A stretch of 22,500 bases of DNA from Chrysomallon squamiferum (GCA_012295275.1 CM022672.1:19084894-19107393), one strand, 5' to 3'; positions 7,952-17,684 are shown, counted from the first letter of the stretch. Program-made: numbers and translations. Notes: generated from the letters alone by a model not told the origin.

Positions 7952-8018
<67 letters not shown>
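7901..8018 (+). repeat. (CAA)n(AAT)n facing (ATT)n, locally self-complementary
   Basis: CAA and AAT units to about 7935 pass into ATT units to 8018. As AAT and ATT are complementary, the junction can fold back as an A/T hairpin. The long Asn and Ile homopolymer frames are artefacts. Confidence 0.95.
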
Positions 8019-8093
8019 AGCAAAAATGAAATTTAGTATTTACGGCATGATATATGGGTTTGAAGCTTCTGTAAACAAATAAACAGGCAAACA

Positions 8094-8123
8094 GACATAA
8101 AACGACATAAAACGACATAAATA
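8094..8123 (+). repeat. 10-bp tandem triplication
   Basis: The unit GACATAAAAC is present twice exactly and once with a changed end. Confidence 0.9.
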
Positions 8124-8199
8124 TATAAAACAAATATTTCACAATACTAAAAAAAATATCTAAAACTGTCATATATAGATTCGGGTAAACAGCAGAGAA

Positions 8200-8610
8200 G
8201 AAATTAATATTTATTTATTATTACCATCATCTCTCTTTCATTTCAACATTTATATTAGTATATTCAAAATAAAAATGAGTATTAAAAATAATAAAAATAA
8301 AATAAATAAAGGGTAAAATGACATAATATAAAGATAATTAAAATACTAATAAAACGTATATTTTAAAAAGGACAGTAAAATAAAATAATATAAATTAAAA
8401 TAATTTAATGATATGACATAAAATAAAAAATATAAAAAATTAAAATAAAATGTAATAAAAAAAAAATAAACAAGTAAATAAATATTTTCATTATTTTTAA
8501 TAAAACAGCTAATAAATTTAACGTGATATGTCATAGTAATTTTGTATTTTCAACGAAAACAGTTTGGATAATGTAACATTTCGTAAAGTTTTACTGAAAC
8601 AAAATGTGTG
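8200..8610. other. AT-rich spacer with AAAAT words
   Basis: Mostly degenerate A-rich sequence; the minus-strand 62-codon frame is Phe/Tyr/Leu-rich by composition only. Nothing else is supported. Confidence 0.6.
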
Positions 8611-8617
8611 AAAACAA

Positions 8618-8654
8618 AGAGATAAATAAATAAATAAATAAATAAATAAACAGA

Positions 8655-8705
<51 letters not shown>

Positions 8706-8708
8706 AGA
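8618..8708 (+). repeat. (AAAT)n tetranucleotide array
   Basis: Units of ATAA/AAAT with GATA and CAGA interruptions. Confidence 0.96.
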
Positions 8709-8744
8709 GATAAATATTTAAATAAAAAAGTAAAATAAAATAAC

Positions 8745-8900
8745 ATAAAATAGAATAAAATAAAATAAAATAAAATAAAATAAAATAAAATAAAATAAAA
8801 TAAAATAAAATAAAATAAAATAAATAAAATAAAATAAAATAAAATAAAATAAATAAAACTAAAATAATAATAACATAAATTAAAATAAAACTAAATTAAA
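8745..8900 (+). repeat. (AAAAT)n pentanucleotide array
   Basis: A long run of AAAAT units, cleanest from about 8753 to 8822, then slightly degenerate. Confidence 0.96.
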
Positions 8901-8985
8901 ATAACTCCATCTTAGTTTTACGACAAACGAACACTGTATAGAAAATTACGTAAGAAAAGGAAGGGAACAAAATACCCCGACATTC

Positions 8986-9055
8986 TAATTAAAAAAAAAA
9001 AAAAAGAGAGAGAGAGAGCTCGCGCACACGCACACTCACGCACATACGTACACAA
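8986..9055 (+). repeat. poly-A, GA and CA-like purine/pyrimidine string
   Basis: An A run is followed by GAGAGAG and then a degenerate CGCACA tract. Confidence 0.85.
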
Positions 9056-9059
9056 CAGA

Positions 9060-9350
9060 TGGAGTAACAGAAAACCAAAACATCAAAATTAAAAAGCGAA
9101 ACGAAAGTTCTCAGCAAACACTAACATGAACAAATGACTTGCCAGATTCTATCAACAGACTCGGGCGATTAGAACATCGGGTCGCGTGCCTCTCACACAT
9201 GTTTTGCGTGCCTCGTGCGCGCGAGAGCAGAGGCTTGGCAGGCAAAATATTCCAGGGAAGAAGCAGACGAGAAGCTGGTTACATTTCTGTTTGCGATCCA
9301 GACTTTACAGAGCTGTATCGCTTTCCTTCCACTTTACATTTATATAGATT
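9060..9350. promoter_or_regulatory. candidate regulatory island 3
   Basis: Complex sequence with local CpG and GC enrichment (CGTGCCTCGTGCGCGCGAG at 9207-9225). Two overlapping frames of about 70 codons occur (9139-9354 and 9215-9424) but they begin at TTG and GTG, run into poly-A, and match no family I recognise. The frame AEAWQAKYSREEADEKL in the second is the most protein-like stretch of the window, so a small exon cannot be excluded, though no matched pair of splice sites around it was identified. A conserved non-coding element is the likelier reading. Confidence 0.35.
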
Positions 9351-9376
9351 ATAATATAAAAAAAAAAAAAAAAAAA

Positions 9377-9610
9377 TGTACATGGACAGACAATAATAAA
9401 AAAAAAAAAAAAAATTCAAATTAAATTTAAAATATTATCTTTGAAAGTTAATCAGTGAAAATAAATGAAACACAAGCACGTTCAAGTTCTTTATTCGCCT
9501 TCGGTCAAAAAACTTTTTTTTTTTTATTCATTTGTTTTTGCTAATTAAGTTTCAATGTTGTATACATTTTTATTTTTTATTTCGTATTTTTTATTCTCTG
9601 TCCATGTACG
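9377..9610. repeat. foldback element with 14-bp terminal inverted repeats
   Basis: TGTACATGGACAGA at 9377-9390 is mirrored by TCTGTCCATGTACG at 9597-9610, 13 of 14 bases pairing, and similarity continues inward for about five more bases (AATAA against TTATT). The 206-bp interior is AT-rich with poly-A near the left arm and poly-T runs towards the right. Size, AT-rich interior and terminal inverted repeats fit a MITE. No target-site duplication is clear because the left end abuts an 18-base A run (9359-9376). Confidence 0.65.
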
Positions 9611-9639
9611 TTTTTGTTTTTTACATTAATGAATTCTAA

Positions 9640-9800
9640 ATTTTATCCTGTGAAGATAATAAACACTTTATTCTGTTTTATCATTCCTCGTTTATTCATC
9701 GCGAACTCATCTTAATGGCGTTCCAACCAGTTTTTCTGAGTTAATTAACAAATGCTGTGGTTCCTGTTTTACTGTTTGCAAGAAACTGCATGTAAATTGT
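9640..9800. other. unique DNA
   Basis: Complex AT-rich sequence with a RUNX-type core TGTGGT at about 9754-9759 and ATGGCG at about 9715-9720. These are single short motifs without support. Confidence 0.4.
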
Positions 9801-9827
9801 ATCTTTTGCTGCTATTTATCAATACTA

Positions 9828-9934
9828 TATGTATGCATGTATGTATGTATGTATGTATGTACGTACGTATGTATGTATGTATGTATGTATGTATGTATGT
9901 GTATATGTATGTATGTGTATATGTATGTATGTAA
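9828..9934 (+). repeat. (ATGT)n tetranucleotide array
   Basis: ATGT units with a GTACGTACG block and GTATAT interruptions. It is complementary in type to the ACAT array at 13550. Confidence 0.97.
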
Positions 9935-10235
9935 AAACATATACATCTCAGCTACCTTTAATCTATTTAAAATAACAGTAACCCAAATTGTGAAACATGT
10001 ATACAATAAATAAATAAGAAATTTAACAACCAAAAACGATATATAAACTAGACTAATAAAACGAAATTAAAACGCTCAGTGAAGATTATTTCAACGTGTT
10101 TTAGAAAGATAAATGTTTGATTGTTTGTTTCTTTTGTTTCGGCATTTCCTGGGGTTTGTTATATATTTAGTAATGGTTAGTTTAATATAGAATATCTTCT
10201 ATATATTTTCACAGTTTTGAGTGCTTGTTTGTATA
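9935..10235. other. unique AT-rich DNA
   Basis: No gene, array or motif cluster seen. Confidence 0.6.
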
Positions 10236-10700
10236 AGTTTTCTTTTTTAATTTTAATTATTTTTTAATTATATATTTAAATTTTAGTTTTAAATTTATAA
10301 AAAATTTTAGTTCTTTTTTTTTAAATTTATTTTTTTTGTTTTAAATTTTTTGTTTTTTCTTTTTTTTTTTTGTTTTGTTTTTTATATTAATTTTTAAATC
10401 TTTTTGGTTAAAAAATTGAAATAGAATAAATAAATAAAATTTGAAGATAATGAAAGAAATAAACAGAAAATGAAAAAATGAAAGAAAAATAAATAAACAA
10501 AAGGAAGCAAGTTTTGAAAAAATAAAGATAAGAATAAAAACAGGAATAAATGAAACAAAAACTAGAAGAAAAAAAAAGAATGATTAAAAAAATAATAACA
10601 AAAAAATAAAGAAAAGAAGGAAGAATGTAATTATGAAAGAAATGAGTCAAAATATTAGATGAATCAAAATTAATTTTAAAAAATAAAGAAAGAAATATGT
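10236..10700. repeat. T-rich tract followed by A-rich tract
   Basis: T-rich to about 10395, then A-rich with AAAT, GAAA and AAAG words to about 10690. The two halves are broadly complementary, so the whole could form a weak, imperfect hairpin. The minus-strand 98-codon Phe-rich frame is a composition artefact. Confidence 0.8.
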
Positions 10701-10701
10701 T

Positions 10702-11243
10702 CACTTTTTAACAGTATGTCACCACATTTCATGTTATTTTCTATTTAACAGCATATCTATCACTACATTTATTGTAATTCACTTCTTAACAATATCACAC
10801 CATATTTAGAGTTATTCTCTCTTGAACACTATCTTACTGTATTTACTGTTACTCACTTTTTATCTGTATCCCACTATATTTACTGTTATTCACTTTTTAT
10901 CTGTATCCCACTATTTTTACTGTTATTCACTTTTTAACACTATTTTCTCATATTTACTGTTATTCACGTTTTAACAATATCTCAGTCTATTTATTGTTAT
11001 TCTCTGTTTTAAAATGTTACTATATTTATTGTAATTCTCTTTTTAACAATATCTCACCATATTTACTGTTATTAACTTTTAAAACAGAATCTCAGTCCAT
11101 TTACTTTTATACACTATTTAACACTATCTCACTCTGTTTACTGTTATTGACTTTTTATCAGTCTATCTCATCAGTCTATTTACTGTTATTCACTAAGCAT
11201 AGCATCATCTCACAATATTTACTTTCATTTTACTTTTTATTGT
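10702..11243 (+). repeat. degenerate 37-bp minisatellite, about 14 units
   Basis: A unit built from CACTTTTTAACA, a TATCTCAC-like middle and ATTTACTGTTATT recurs about 14 times with lengths of about 35 to 42 bp. Units 5 and 6 are nearly identical and carry TTATCTGTATCCCACTAT; others have diverged, so the array is older than the 39-bp one. As 37 is not divisible by three, frames do not stay open, apart from a 94-codon frame at 10994-11278 that shows only a loose periodic pattern. Confidence 0.93.
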
Positions 11244-11445
11244 GTTTAATTACACCTAACAGTTTCCTCCCATTATAGTGTCTCCGCAATCTACGACTGT
11301 CTTTTTATTTTTTAATTGTTTTTTATTTTAAGTTGTAAAACGAAAGCCTCTGAACGCGATATCACCAATCACGCCTTTTTATTATTATTTTTTCTGATAG
11401 CTTTTCTCTCAACCGATAAAGAAATAAAATTAAGGGGAAAAAATA

Positions 11446-11542
11446 AAAAAAAAAAAAAAAAAAAAAAAACTGTTTTCTTCTTTCTTAATTTCCTGACAAC
11501 GTCTGCCCTCGGAGATTCTATTGACGAACTTATCACACTGCT

Positions 11543-11575
<33 letters not shown>
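11446..11575. repeat. two long poly-A runs in direct orientation
   Basis: About 23 A at about 11448-11469 and about 30 A at about 11544-11573, separated by about 75 bp of complex sequence. The pattern recalls poly-A tails of retroposed copies, but no element body with target-site duplication was identified. Confidence 0.85.
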
Positions 11576-11576
<1 letters not shown>

Positions 11577-11579
11577 ACG

Positions 11580-12245
11580 AAATTACATATCTCTGGTCAA
11601 TTCAGGAAATATTTCCCATAAAAGCTTTTTCTTTATGCCAAATCTGATGACAAAAGACCGATAACCTTCGTATTTAACTGCAATATTCAATTTCCTTGCG
11701 TCAATGATAAATGGCCAATAGCTAAGGTTAAATTCGCCATCACTCCCAAATTGCCACGAAAATCGGCGCGTAATCGACGTTCCTACTTTAATAAACCGCC
11801 AATGAAATTTCCTACAGTGCGATAAAAACCTCGAGACTTGTTCTCGAGAATATTGATGCGACTTTATCTGTTTAAACGGGCGTTTTGGCATATCCCTCGA
11901 TGATCAACTTTGTACCTTTTTGTCACTCGGGCCTTAGGAAATTTCCTGGCAATTGTGGTGAAAATTATCGCCTTTCGCTCGAGTGATCGTCGAAACGACC
12001 TGGGGATAATGCCCGCGGGACCGAGAGGACGGAGTAAAAAGGACCCCAATCTTTTGGTAAATTACTATCAGCCATCAATAATTGAAAGACGAATGCGAGA
12101 ATCGTTTCACACTGTCACTCTCTGCCTCTTATGCACGTGCCTTCTCACGCGCATCCGTTCCGTGTCAGAGTTAATCATTTGGCGCTTTGCCGCTTCATCA
12201 CTGCAAGATTGTTTGTTCCAAGCTGTAATTTTCTCTTCATTAGTA
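11580..12245. promoter_or_regulatory. candidate regulatory island 4
   Basis: About 660 bp of complex sequence with balanced composition between poly-A runs. It contains GCGATAAA at 11819-11826, a CTCGAGA/TCTCGAG inverted repeat at 11830-11848 and ATTATCGC at 11965-11972. Frames of 102 codons (minus, 11583-11891), 61 codons (minus, 11864-12049) and 142 codons (plus, 11910-12338) overlap one another on opposite strands. None has a recognisable domain, and the plus frame runs into poly-A/poly-T. Overlapping frames on both strands are what stop-poor non-coding DNA gives. A cryptic exon is possible but less likely. Confidence 0.4.
11830..11848. other. CTCGAGA/TCTCGAG inverted repeat
   Basis: CTCGAGA (11830-11836), five-base spacer, TCTCGAG (11842-11848). 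GATAAA at 11821-11826 and TTTATC at 11863-11868 lie outside and could extend the symmetry. It could be a dimer binding site or a small hairpin. Confidence 0.7.
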
Positions 12246-12256
12246 TTCTGGATTAT

Positions 12257-12302
12257 TTTAAAAATAAAAAAAAAAAAAAATATTTTTTTTTTTTTTTTTT
12301 TT
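12257..12302. repeat. poly-A/poly-T perfect hairpin
   Basis: A run of about 14-15 A, then TA, then over 20 T. The strands are self-complementary, giving an A/T stem of about 14 bp. Confidence 0.9.
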
Positions 12303-12600
12303 CGTATAACTTGTCAAGCGATAAAGGTTTTCGCGTAATAAACGAAACATATATTTCTGACATATATCTCTTGTAGAAAATTAATGACAGATTCAGTTTT
12401 AATAATATTTGAATAAATTTAGTTTGAGATCGTTTAATTTCTGTTAATTCCGCTGCATCGATCGTTCATAATGAGCCCTGTATTACGTATCTCATCTTGT
12501 GTTGCGTTACTGTGTCTGAAAATCAAAAGTAAATTACACTGTTTAGGTTTAGGTTTACACGTAAAACATGCCTGCATGTAATGCTTTTTCTTTTTTTTCT
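12303..12600. promoter_or_regulatory. complex island next to island 4
   Basis: About 300 bp of complex sequence with GCGATAAA at 12318-12325, the overlapping words GTATTACGTAT (also found at about 13386) and CATCGATCG, a degenerate TTTAGG pair near 12543 and a palindrome ACATGC-CT-GCATGT at 12566-12579. No coding frame. Confidence 0.35.
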
Positions 12601-12667
12601 TTTCTGTATTAACTGTTAAATGAATTTGCTGATATTCATGTAAACTAATGCAGATGTTATAAAGTTT

Positions 12668-12712
12668 AAAAAAAAAAAAAAAAAAAAAAACGGTTTATAT
12701 ATATATATATAT
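12668..12712. repeat. poly-A then (TA)n
   Basis: A run of about 22 A, then CGGTTTA, then about eight TA units. Confidence 0.93.
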
Positions 12713-12774
12713 ATTTATATTACTAACATATTTTTATGATTATATTTATCATATTTGAATATTAGAATTATATT

Positions 12775-12847
12775 TTTATTTGTTTGTTTGTTTGTTTTAT
12801 TTACTTATTTACTTTTTTTTTTTTTTTTACTGTCGTATTGTTTTTGA

Positions 12848-12899
<52 letters not shown>

Positions 12900-12960
12900 T
12901 TTTTTATTTTTTTTTTTTTATTTATTTATTTGTTTGTTTGTTTATATATTTACTTATTAA
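12775..12960 (+). repeat. TTTG, poly-T, (ATT)n and TTTA/TTTG compound tract
   Basis: A clean ATT array spans about 12848-12898 with TTTG and TTTA units on either side. The Ile and Phe frame is an artefact. Confidence 0.95.
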
Positions 12961-13200
12961 TTAATTAATTGATTTTATTCATTCTATTTATATATTTTTT
13001 TTATTTTATTAATTACTTTAATTTATTCTATTTATTTATATAATCTATTAAATAATTATTTTATTTGATTTTATTATTATTTTTTTGTTATTAATTAATA
13101 ATTATTTTATTAATTTAATGTATTTTATTTAATTAATTATTTAATTAGAATTTGTTTATCTAATCGGTAATTTAATTAGTATTTACTTATTTACTCCTTC
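12961..13200. repeat. AT-rich TTAATTAAT degenerate tract
   Basis: Loose TTAATTA and TTTATT words, with little G or C. It contains many homeodomain-like ATTA cores, but these come from base composition and are not evidence of binding. Confidence 0.75.
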
Positions 13201-13204
13201 ATTC

Positions 13205-13209
13205 ATTTG

Positions 13210-13294
<85 letters not shown>

Positions 13295-13312
13295 TATTAT
13301 TATTATATTTTT
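13205..13312 (+). repeat. compound (TCTA)n(TA)n(CA)n(TA)n(TTA)n
   Basis: Five motif blocks in succession, each one substitution away from the next. The central (CA)n sits between two (TA)n blocks. Confidence 0.97.
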
Positions 13313-13545
13313 TTCATTCTATATTATTTCATTTTATAATTTAACTCCGATGAATTAAGCTAAAGAAAAATTTTTATGGAGCCAGTATTACGTATATTTG
13401 GATTTCTGTGTTTTTTACATTTATTTCATTTAGTCTGTTTAGTCTGTTTAGTTTGCTAGATTTTCCTGTTTTTGGGTTTTCTTCTTTTTTGCTTGATTTC
13501 GATATTTCCATTCCTGTTTATTCCTTTCATTTTATCGCATTCCCC
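13313..13545. other. unique DNA between microsatellites
   Basis: AT-rich sequence with GTATTACGTAT at about 13386 and TTTATCGC at 13531-13538. No gene. Confidence 0.55.
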
Positions 13546-13547
13546 CC

Positions 13548-13548
<1 letters not shown>

Positions 13549-13578
<30 letters not shown>

Positions 13579-13660
13579 CATACATACATACATACATACA
13601 TACATACGTACGTAATACATACATACATACAAGCATTCATACATACATACATATATATAT
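13549..13660 (+). repeat. (CATA)n tetranucleotide array
   Basis: CATA units with a GTACGTAA break near 13608, ending in a (TA)n run. It is complementary in type to the array at 9828. Confidence 0.97.
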
Positions 13661-13925
13661 ATATACATTCATATATACAAAGATACATGTATGCAAACAT
13701 ATATAAATACGTATATATTTATATATTTATGTATATGAATGTGTATGTGTGTGTGAGTGTGTATCTATGTATTCTCCCATGCATTCTTTTTCTTCAGTCT
13801 ACATATTAAATATTATTCTGCAGGTGTAGAAACTTAGAAAAGTAAAATTTTAAAATATTTATAGGTTTCCTCTGCTATTTTTGTTTTTTTAATCTTTTTT
13901 TTTTACTTTCATAGTTGCTTCTACG
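13661..13925. other. TATA/GTGT-rich tail and unique DNA
   Basis: A degenerate TATG/GTGT tail to about 13770, then AT-rich sequence. No gene. Confidence 0.6.
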
Positions 13926-14122
13926 CTTATTTATTTATTTATTTATTTATTTGTTGTTGTTGTTTTTGTTGTTGTTTACTTGCATATTTATTTATTTATT
14001 TAATGTATATTTCTTTCTTTCTTTCTTTGTTCACTTGCTTGCTTTTTTATTTATTTATTTGTTCGTTCGTTCGTTTGTTTGTTTGCTTGTTTATTTATTT
14101 ATTTGTTTATTTATTTGTTTGT

Positions 14123-14165
<43 letters not shown>

Positions 14166-14168
14166 TTC
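13926..14168 (+). repeat. TTTA/TTTG/GTTC tetranucleotide field
   Basis: Long mixed TTTA array with GTT, TTTG, GCTT and GTTC sub-blocks, purest at 14117-14166. Frames encode Leu/Phe/Ile/Tyr repeats and are artefacts. Confidence 0.95.
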
Positions 14169-14169
14169 G

Positions 14170-14900
14170 ATTTCAGTCGCATTGTGTCAGTACATTTCAC
14201 GAAATGTTATATTATCCGAATTGTTTTCGTTGAAAGTACGAAATTACTGTAACATATTACATTGTATTAGCTCGCTAGCAAACAGAGAGTGTGATATATC
14301 AAATATAAGTATACATTAACAGTATGTTTTATTACAGGTACGTATATGACTTACATATATACATAATTATTATTATTACTATTCGAAAATATGCTGAGTT
14401 TTATTTATTTTACCTTTTGGGGGGGGTTGAAAGAACCAAAAAAAAAAATTATACATATGAAATAATAAAATTAAATATATATTTTTATTGCATTATTATA
14501 ATTTTAAAATGTTCAAGAATTATTATTCACCAGCTGCTGGGGGAAAAAAAAAGATTAAAATTTAAATTTTATCTTTGTATGTTATTATTAAAATAAAAGA
14601 ATATAAATATTAAAATAAAATTTAAAATATAATTATAATTTTCAGATTACTTATAATAATATTATAATATATACAGAATAATACATTCTGTTATTTTATA
14701 TCTCTTGATGTTTGACTTATGTTTGACTTATAACTATTAATTTCTAATGCACTATAGATTTTGGGTGTAATATCTCAGAATTATTAAAATTTTTTATTAT
14801 GATTTTTAATTCATACTTTAAAAAGTGATTTCCCGTTCTAACCAATGTCCAGTTTGGTTGCTGGGGAGGGTTCACTTTTTTTTTTTCTTTTCTTGTGTTT
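14170..14900. other. AT-rich non-coding DNA
   Basis: Mostly unremarkable. It contains a G8 run near 14420, a tandem duplication of TGTTTGACTTA at 14709-14730 and scattered TATA tracts. A 90-codon frame at 14324-14596 is Ile/Tyr/Lys-rich by composition and has no family features. Confidence 0.6.
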
Positions 14901-14950
14901 ATTTTTATTTTATTTTATTTTATTTCTTTGTTTGTTTGTTTGTTTGTTTG

Positions 14951-15015
<65 letters not shown>
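14900..15015 (+). repeat. TTTTA, TTTG and (ATT)n compound
   Basis: TTTTA to about 14925, TTTG to about 14950, then a clean ATT array to about 15013. Confidence 0.95.
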
Positions 15016-15440
15016 TGTTTAGTTGTTTTTTGTTTGTATTTTGTTGATATTTGTTTTGGGGGGGATTGGTAAATATATTTAATTATTAATATTATTGATG
15101 TTTTTTCTCTTTTTTTGTGTTTTGTTTTGTTTTATATTGTTTTTGATATGGTAAATATATATATATTTAAAAAAAAAAAAAAAAATTGTGTGCGTTTGTT
15201 GTTTTATTTTTTGTGTTTTGTGAGGTTGTTGTTGTTGTTTTTTTTATGTTGGAGTGTGCGTGTGTGTGTTATGTGCGTATGTCATCATCCGATGTTTAAA
15301 AAATAAAATAAAATAAAATAACAGTGACTGTATAATCTGAAACAGATACAAGACAAATACTTATATCTATTACTGAACAGTTTTTATTATCAGCGGGTTT
15401 CTTCTCTGAATATCATCATTCTCTTATGAATAAACATTTT
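15016..15440. other. T/G-rich unique DNA, poly-A and AAAAT run
   Basis: GT- and T-rich DNA with an A run at about 15169-15185 and a short AAAAT array at about 15300-15322. No gene. Confidence 0.6.
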
Positions 15441-15444
15441 AAGA

Positions 15445-15475
<31 letters not shown>

Positions 15476-15536
15476 GTCAAAAATGTCCAAAAAAAAAAAA
15501 AAAAAAAAAGGAAAAAAAAAAAAATCCTTCTCTTAT
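15441..15536. repeat. poly-A cluster
   Basis: Three A runs broken by short unique words, giving a Lys-rich frame that is an artefact. Confidence 0.93.
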
Positions 15537-15860
15537 TTATCAATCCACACAAACACTTTGTCTTATAACAGAAGAAAACATTTATGTACAACATTAATTA
15601 ACATAACTTGTATGTTTCTCTACATATAAACATAAAAACATTTAATACGACATTTGCGAAGCACAGGCTACAGGAGCAAACGAAATAGATTAAAAATGCA
15701 GCTAATAATGAAAACGATGACACTGTTGTTAATAAATATGATAATGATGATAATGCTTTTAATTAGTACGAACTGATCATGACGATTATGATAAATGGCA
15801 TTAATATATAATAACATGATGTACATGATATTGTTATTATTGAATATGAATTTGATAATG
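15537..15860. other. unique AT-rich DNA with degenerate GATAAT words
   Basis: No gene; a loose ATGATGATAAT texture appears towards the right end. Confidence 0.55.
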
Positions 15861-15861
15861 T

Positions 15862-16048
15862 TGATATATATATATATATGCGTGTGTGTGTGTGTGTGTA
15901 TGTGTGTACACTTATTTCCTTTGTATGTACGTATATATGTATATATATATATATGTATGTATGTATATACATATGTATGTATGTATGTGTGTATATATGT
16001 ATGCATTATGTATATATGTTTGTATATAGGCATGTATATATCTAGAAT
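15862..16048 (+). repeat. compound (TA)n(TG)n(ATGT)n array
   Basis: TA, then GTGTGT to about 15900, then degenerate ATGT/TATA units to about 16040. Opposite-strand frames (His-Thr-Tyr and Cys-Met-Tyr repeats) are artefacts. Confidence 0.95.
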
Positions 16049-16058
16049 TAGGTAGATA

Positions 16059-16156
16059 GAAGACAGACAGACAGACAGACAGAGAAAGAAAGAAAGAACG
16101 AAAGGAAGGCATTCAGACAGATAGAGAAAAAAAAAACGAGAGAGAGAGAGAGAGAC
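16059..16156 (+). repeat. (GACA)n, (GAAA)n and (GA)n purine-rich tract
   Basis: Three adjacent purine-rich microsatellites. Confidence 0.92.
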
Positions 16157-16430
16157 CAAAAAGAAAGAGAGGGAATTATACATATTATTATCATTCTCAA
16201 TGGCACAACGAATTGGTTATTCGGCTATATTAATAGCTATATGTCACGTTTATGTCGATCATTATCTTCGTGTGATGTGTTCAACATATAGTTTATTTTA
16301 TTACCTGCATTGTACCTGTCAGGCAGACTGTTCAAGGCCATGTGTGTCACTTTACAGGTCTCATAAAATTAAACTTTATCATCATCTGTCAAACGGCGAG
16401 TAGACGGGGGATGCGTAGATTTGGAGAAAA
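16157..16430. promoter_or_regulatory. complex island with an exact NR5A-type site
   Basis: About 250 bp of unique DNA with a 67-codon frame (16200-16403) starting at ATG but lacking recognisable features. TCAAGGCCA at 16332-16340 fits the FTZ-F1/SF-1 consensus YCAAGGYCA exactly. One nine-base motif is weak evidence. Confidence 0.3.
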
Positions 16431-16449
16431 AAAAGGATGATGAGGCTGA

Positions 16450-16674
16450 AGAGTTGGGGGCTGTAGTCGTAGTCGTAGTAGTAATATTAATGATAGTCGT
16501 GGTAGTGGTGGTGGTTGTGGTGGTAATAGTTTGAATAGTAGCAGTAGTAGTAGAAGCCAAAGTAATAAAAGTAATAATAGTAATAGTAACAGTAGCAGCT
16601 GCAGGGGTAGTAGTAGTAGTAGTAATAGTGTTTCTATAGTGATAGTAACAGTAATAAAATATTAGTAAGAGTGA

Positions 16675-16705
<31 letters not shown>

Positions 16706-16765
16706 GGTAGTTACAGCACTGGTGATTGGAGTAGTATTAATGGTAGTAGTAGTAACAATAACATT
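16450..16765 (+). repeat. degenerate AGT/GGT trinucleotide field
   Basis: Imperfect TAG, GTA and GTG triplets over about 300 bp. As TAG is a stop, the plus strand is closed in one frame; the minus strand gives Thr-rich artefact frames. Confidence 0.9.
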
Positions 16766-16865
16766 CATAATAATAATAATGATAAATACAGTATTGCTGT
16801 CATAATCATTAATATATACAAAACAGTATATGCCATTACATTATAATAAAACTACGTTTATTAGA

Positions 16866-16895
16866 ATTATTATTATTATTATTAAGTTTTATTGA

Positions 16896-16982
<87 letters not shown>

Positions 16983-16990
16983 CAATAGTA
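16866..16990 (+). repeat. (ATT)n joined to (AGT)n
   Basis: ATT units at 16896-16926 pass into a perfect AGT array to about 16981. One strand encodes poly-Val/Leu, the other poly-Thr/Asn. Confidence 0.96.
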
Positions 16991-17099
16991 GTAATGGCAA
17001 CAATAAACAGTAGAAACAGTAGCAGTAATACTATTAGTAGGAGATGTAGTTGTAATTCCAATAGTAACAATACAGCGGCAGTTGTAGTGTTGATGTTTT

Positions 17100-17305
17100 T
17101 ATTATTATTAAATCTTTAACAAATTTGCTGTTTGTGTAAATGAAAAAGTGAACGATTTAAATCACCTAAATCTTCGTCGACAATTCACAAATTGTAGCAG
17201 ACAGTTAAACAACTGTATTTGTAGTTTAGTTTAACAAAATAACACATGCTTTTCCTTACCTTTGCGCTGTTTCATTATTGCTTATTTAAAAGCGGTATTT
17301 GTGTT
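17100..17305. other. unique AT-rich DNA
   Basis: No gene, array or motif cluster recognised. Confidence 0.6.
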
Positions 17306-17306
17306 T

Positions 17307-17372
17307 ACACACACATACACACACACATATATATATATATATACATACACACACACACACACACACACACAG
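17307..17372 (+). repeat. (CA)n(TA)n(CA)n compound
   Basis: Two CA blocks around a TA block. Confidence 0.96.
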
Positions 17373-17464
17373 TAATATATATCAATAAAGCATTTCAACA
17401 ACCTATGTATGTATTATATGTGCTATATTAAAAACTCTACGTAAGTCATGCTAATAATAACAGC

Positions 17465-17548
17465 AGCATTAACAAGAAGAAAACGAAGAAGAAGAAGACA
17501 GAAGAAGAAGGAGGAGAAGAAGAAGAAGAAGATGAAAAAAAGAAGATA
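17465..17548 (+). repeat. (GAA)n purine-rich tract
   Basis: GAA/AGAAG units with GGAGGA interruptions. Confidence 0.92.
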
Positions 17549-17684
17549 ATTACGATTTTGACGATCATGGTTGGATGATGAACATGATCATATCTGTGTT
17601 AATTACACGAACGCCAATCTAATCATCATCAACATCAGTTGTAAATAAACAAATAACACACTGGTAATTATTTATTCATTACAT

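Noticed and set aside
11446-11575. Poly-A runs as tails of retrocopies or SINEs
   Set aside because: No element body with defined head and target-site duplications could be seen; long A runs are common throughout the window.
12541-12558. Interstitial telomere repeat (GTTTAGGTTTAGGTTTA)
   Set aside because: Only about two and a half units of TTTAGG, not the TTAGGG expected in molluscs.
12961-13200. Cluster of homeodomain ATTA motifs
   Set aside because: Base composition alone predicts them in this nearly pure A/T tract.
13408-13809. 133-codon frame with hydrophobic N-terminus, like a secreted repeat protein
   Set aside because: The N-terminal part is T-rich DNA and the rest is the CATA array.
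15668-16183. 171-codon minus-strand frame with Tyr-Ile-His-Thr repeats
   Set aside because: Spans the ATGT/TG compound microsatellite and its flanks; no ATG-linked complex domain.
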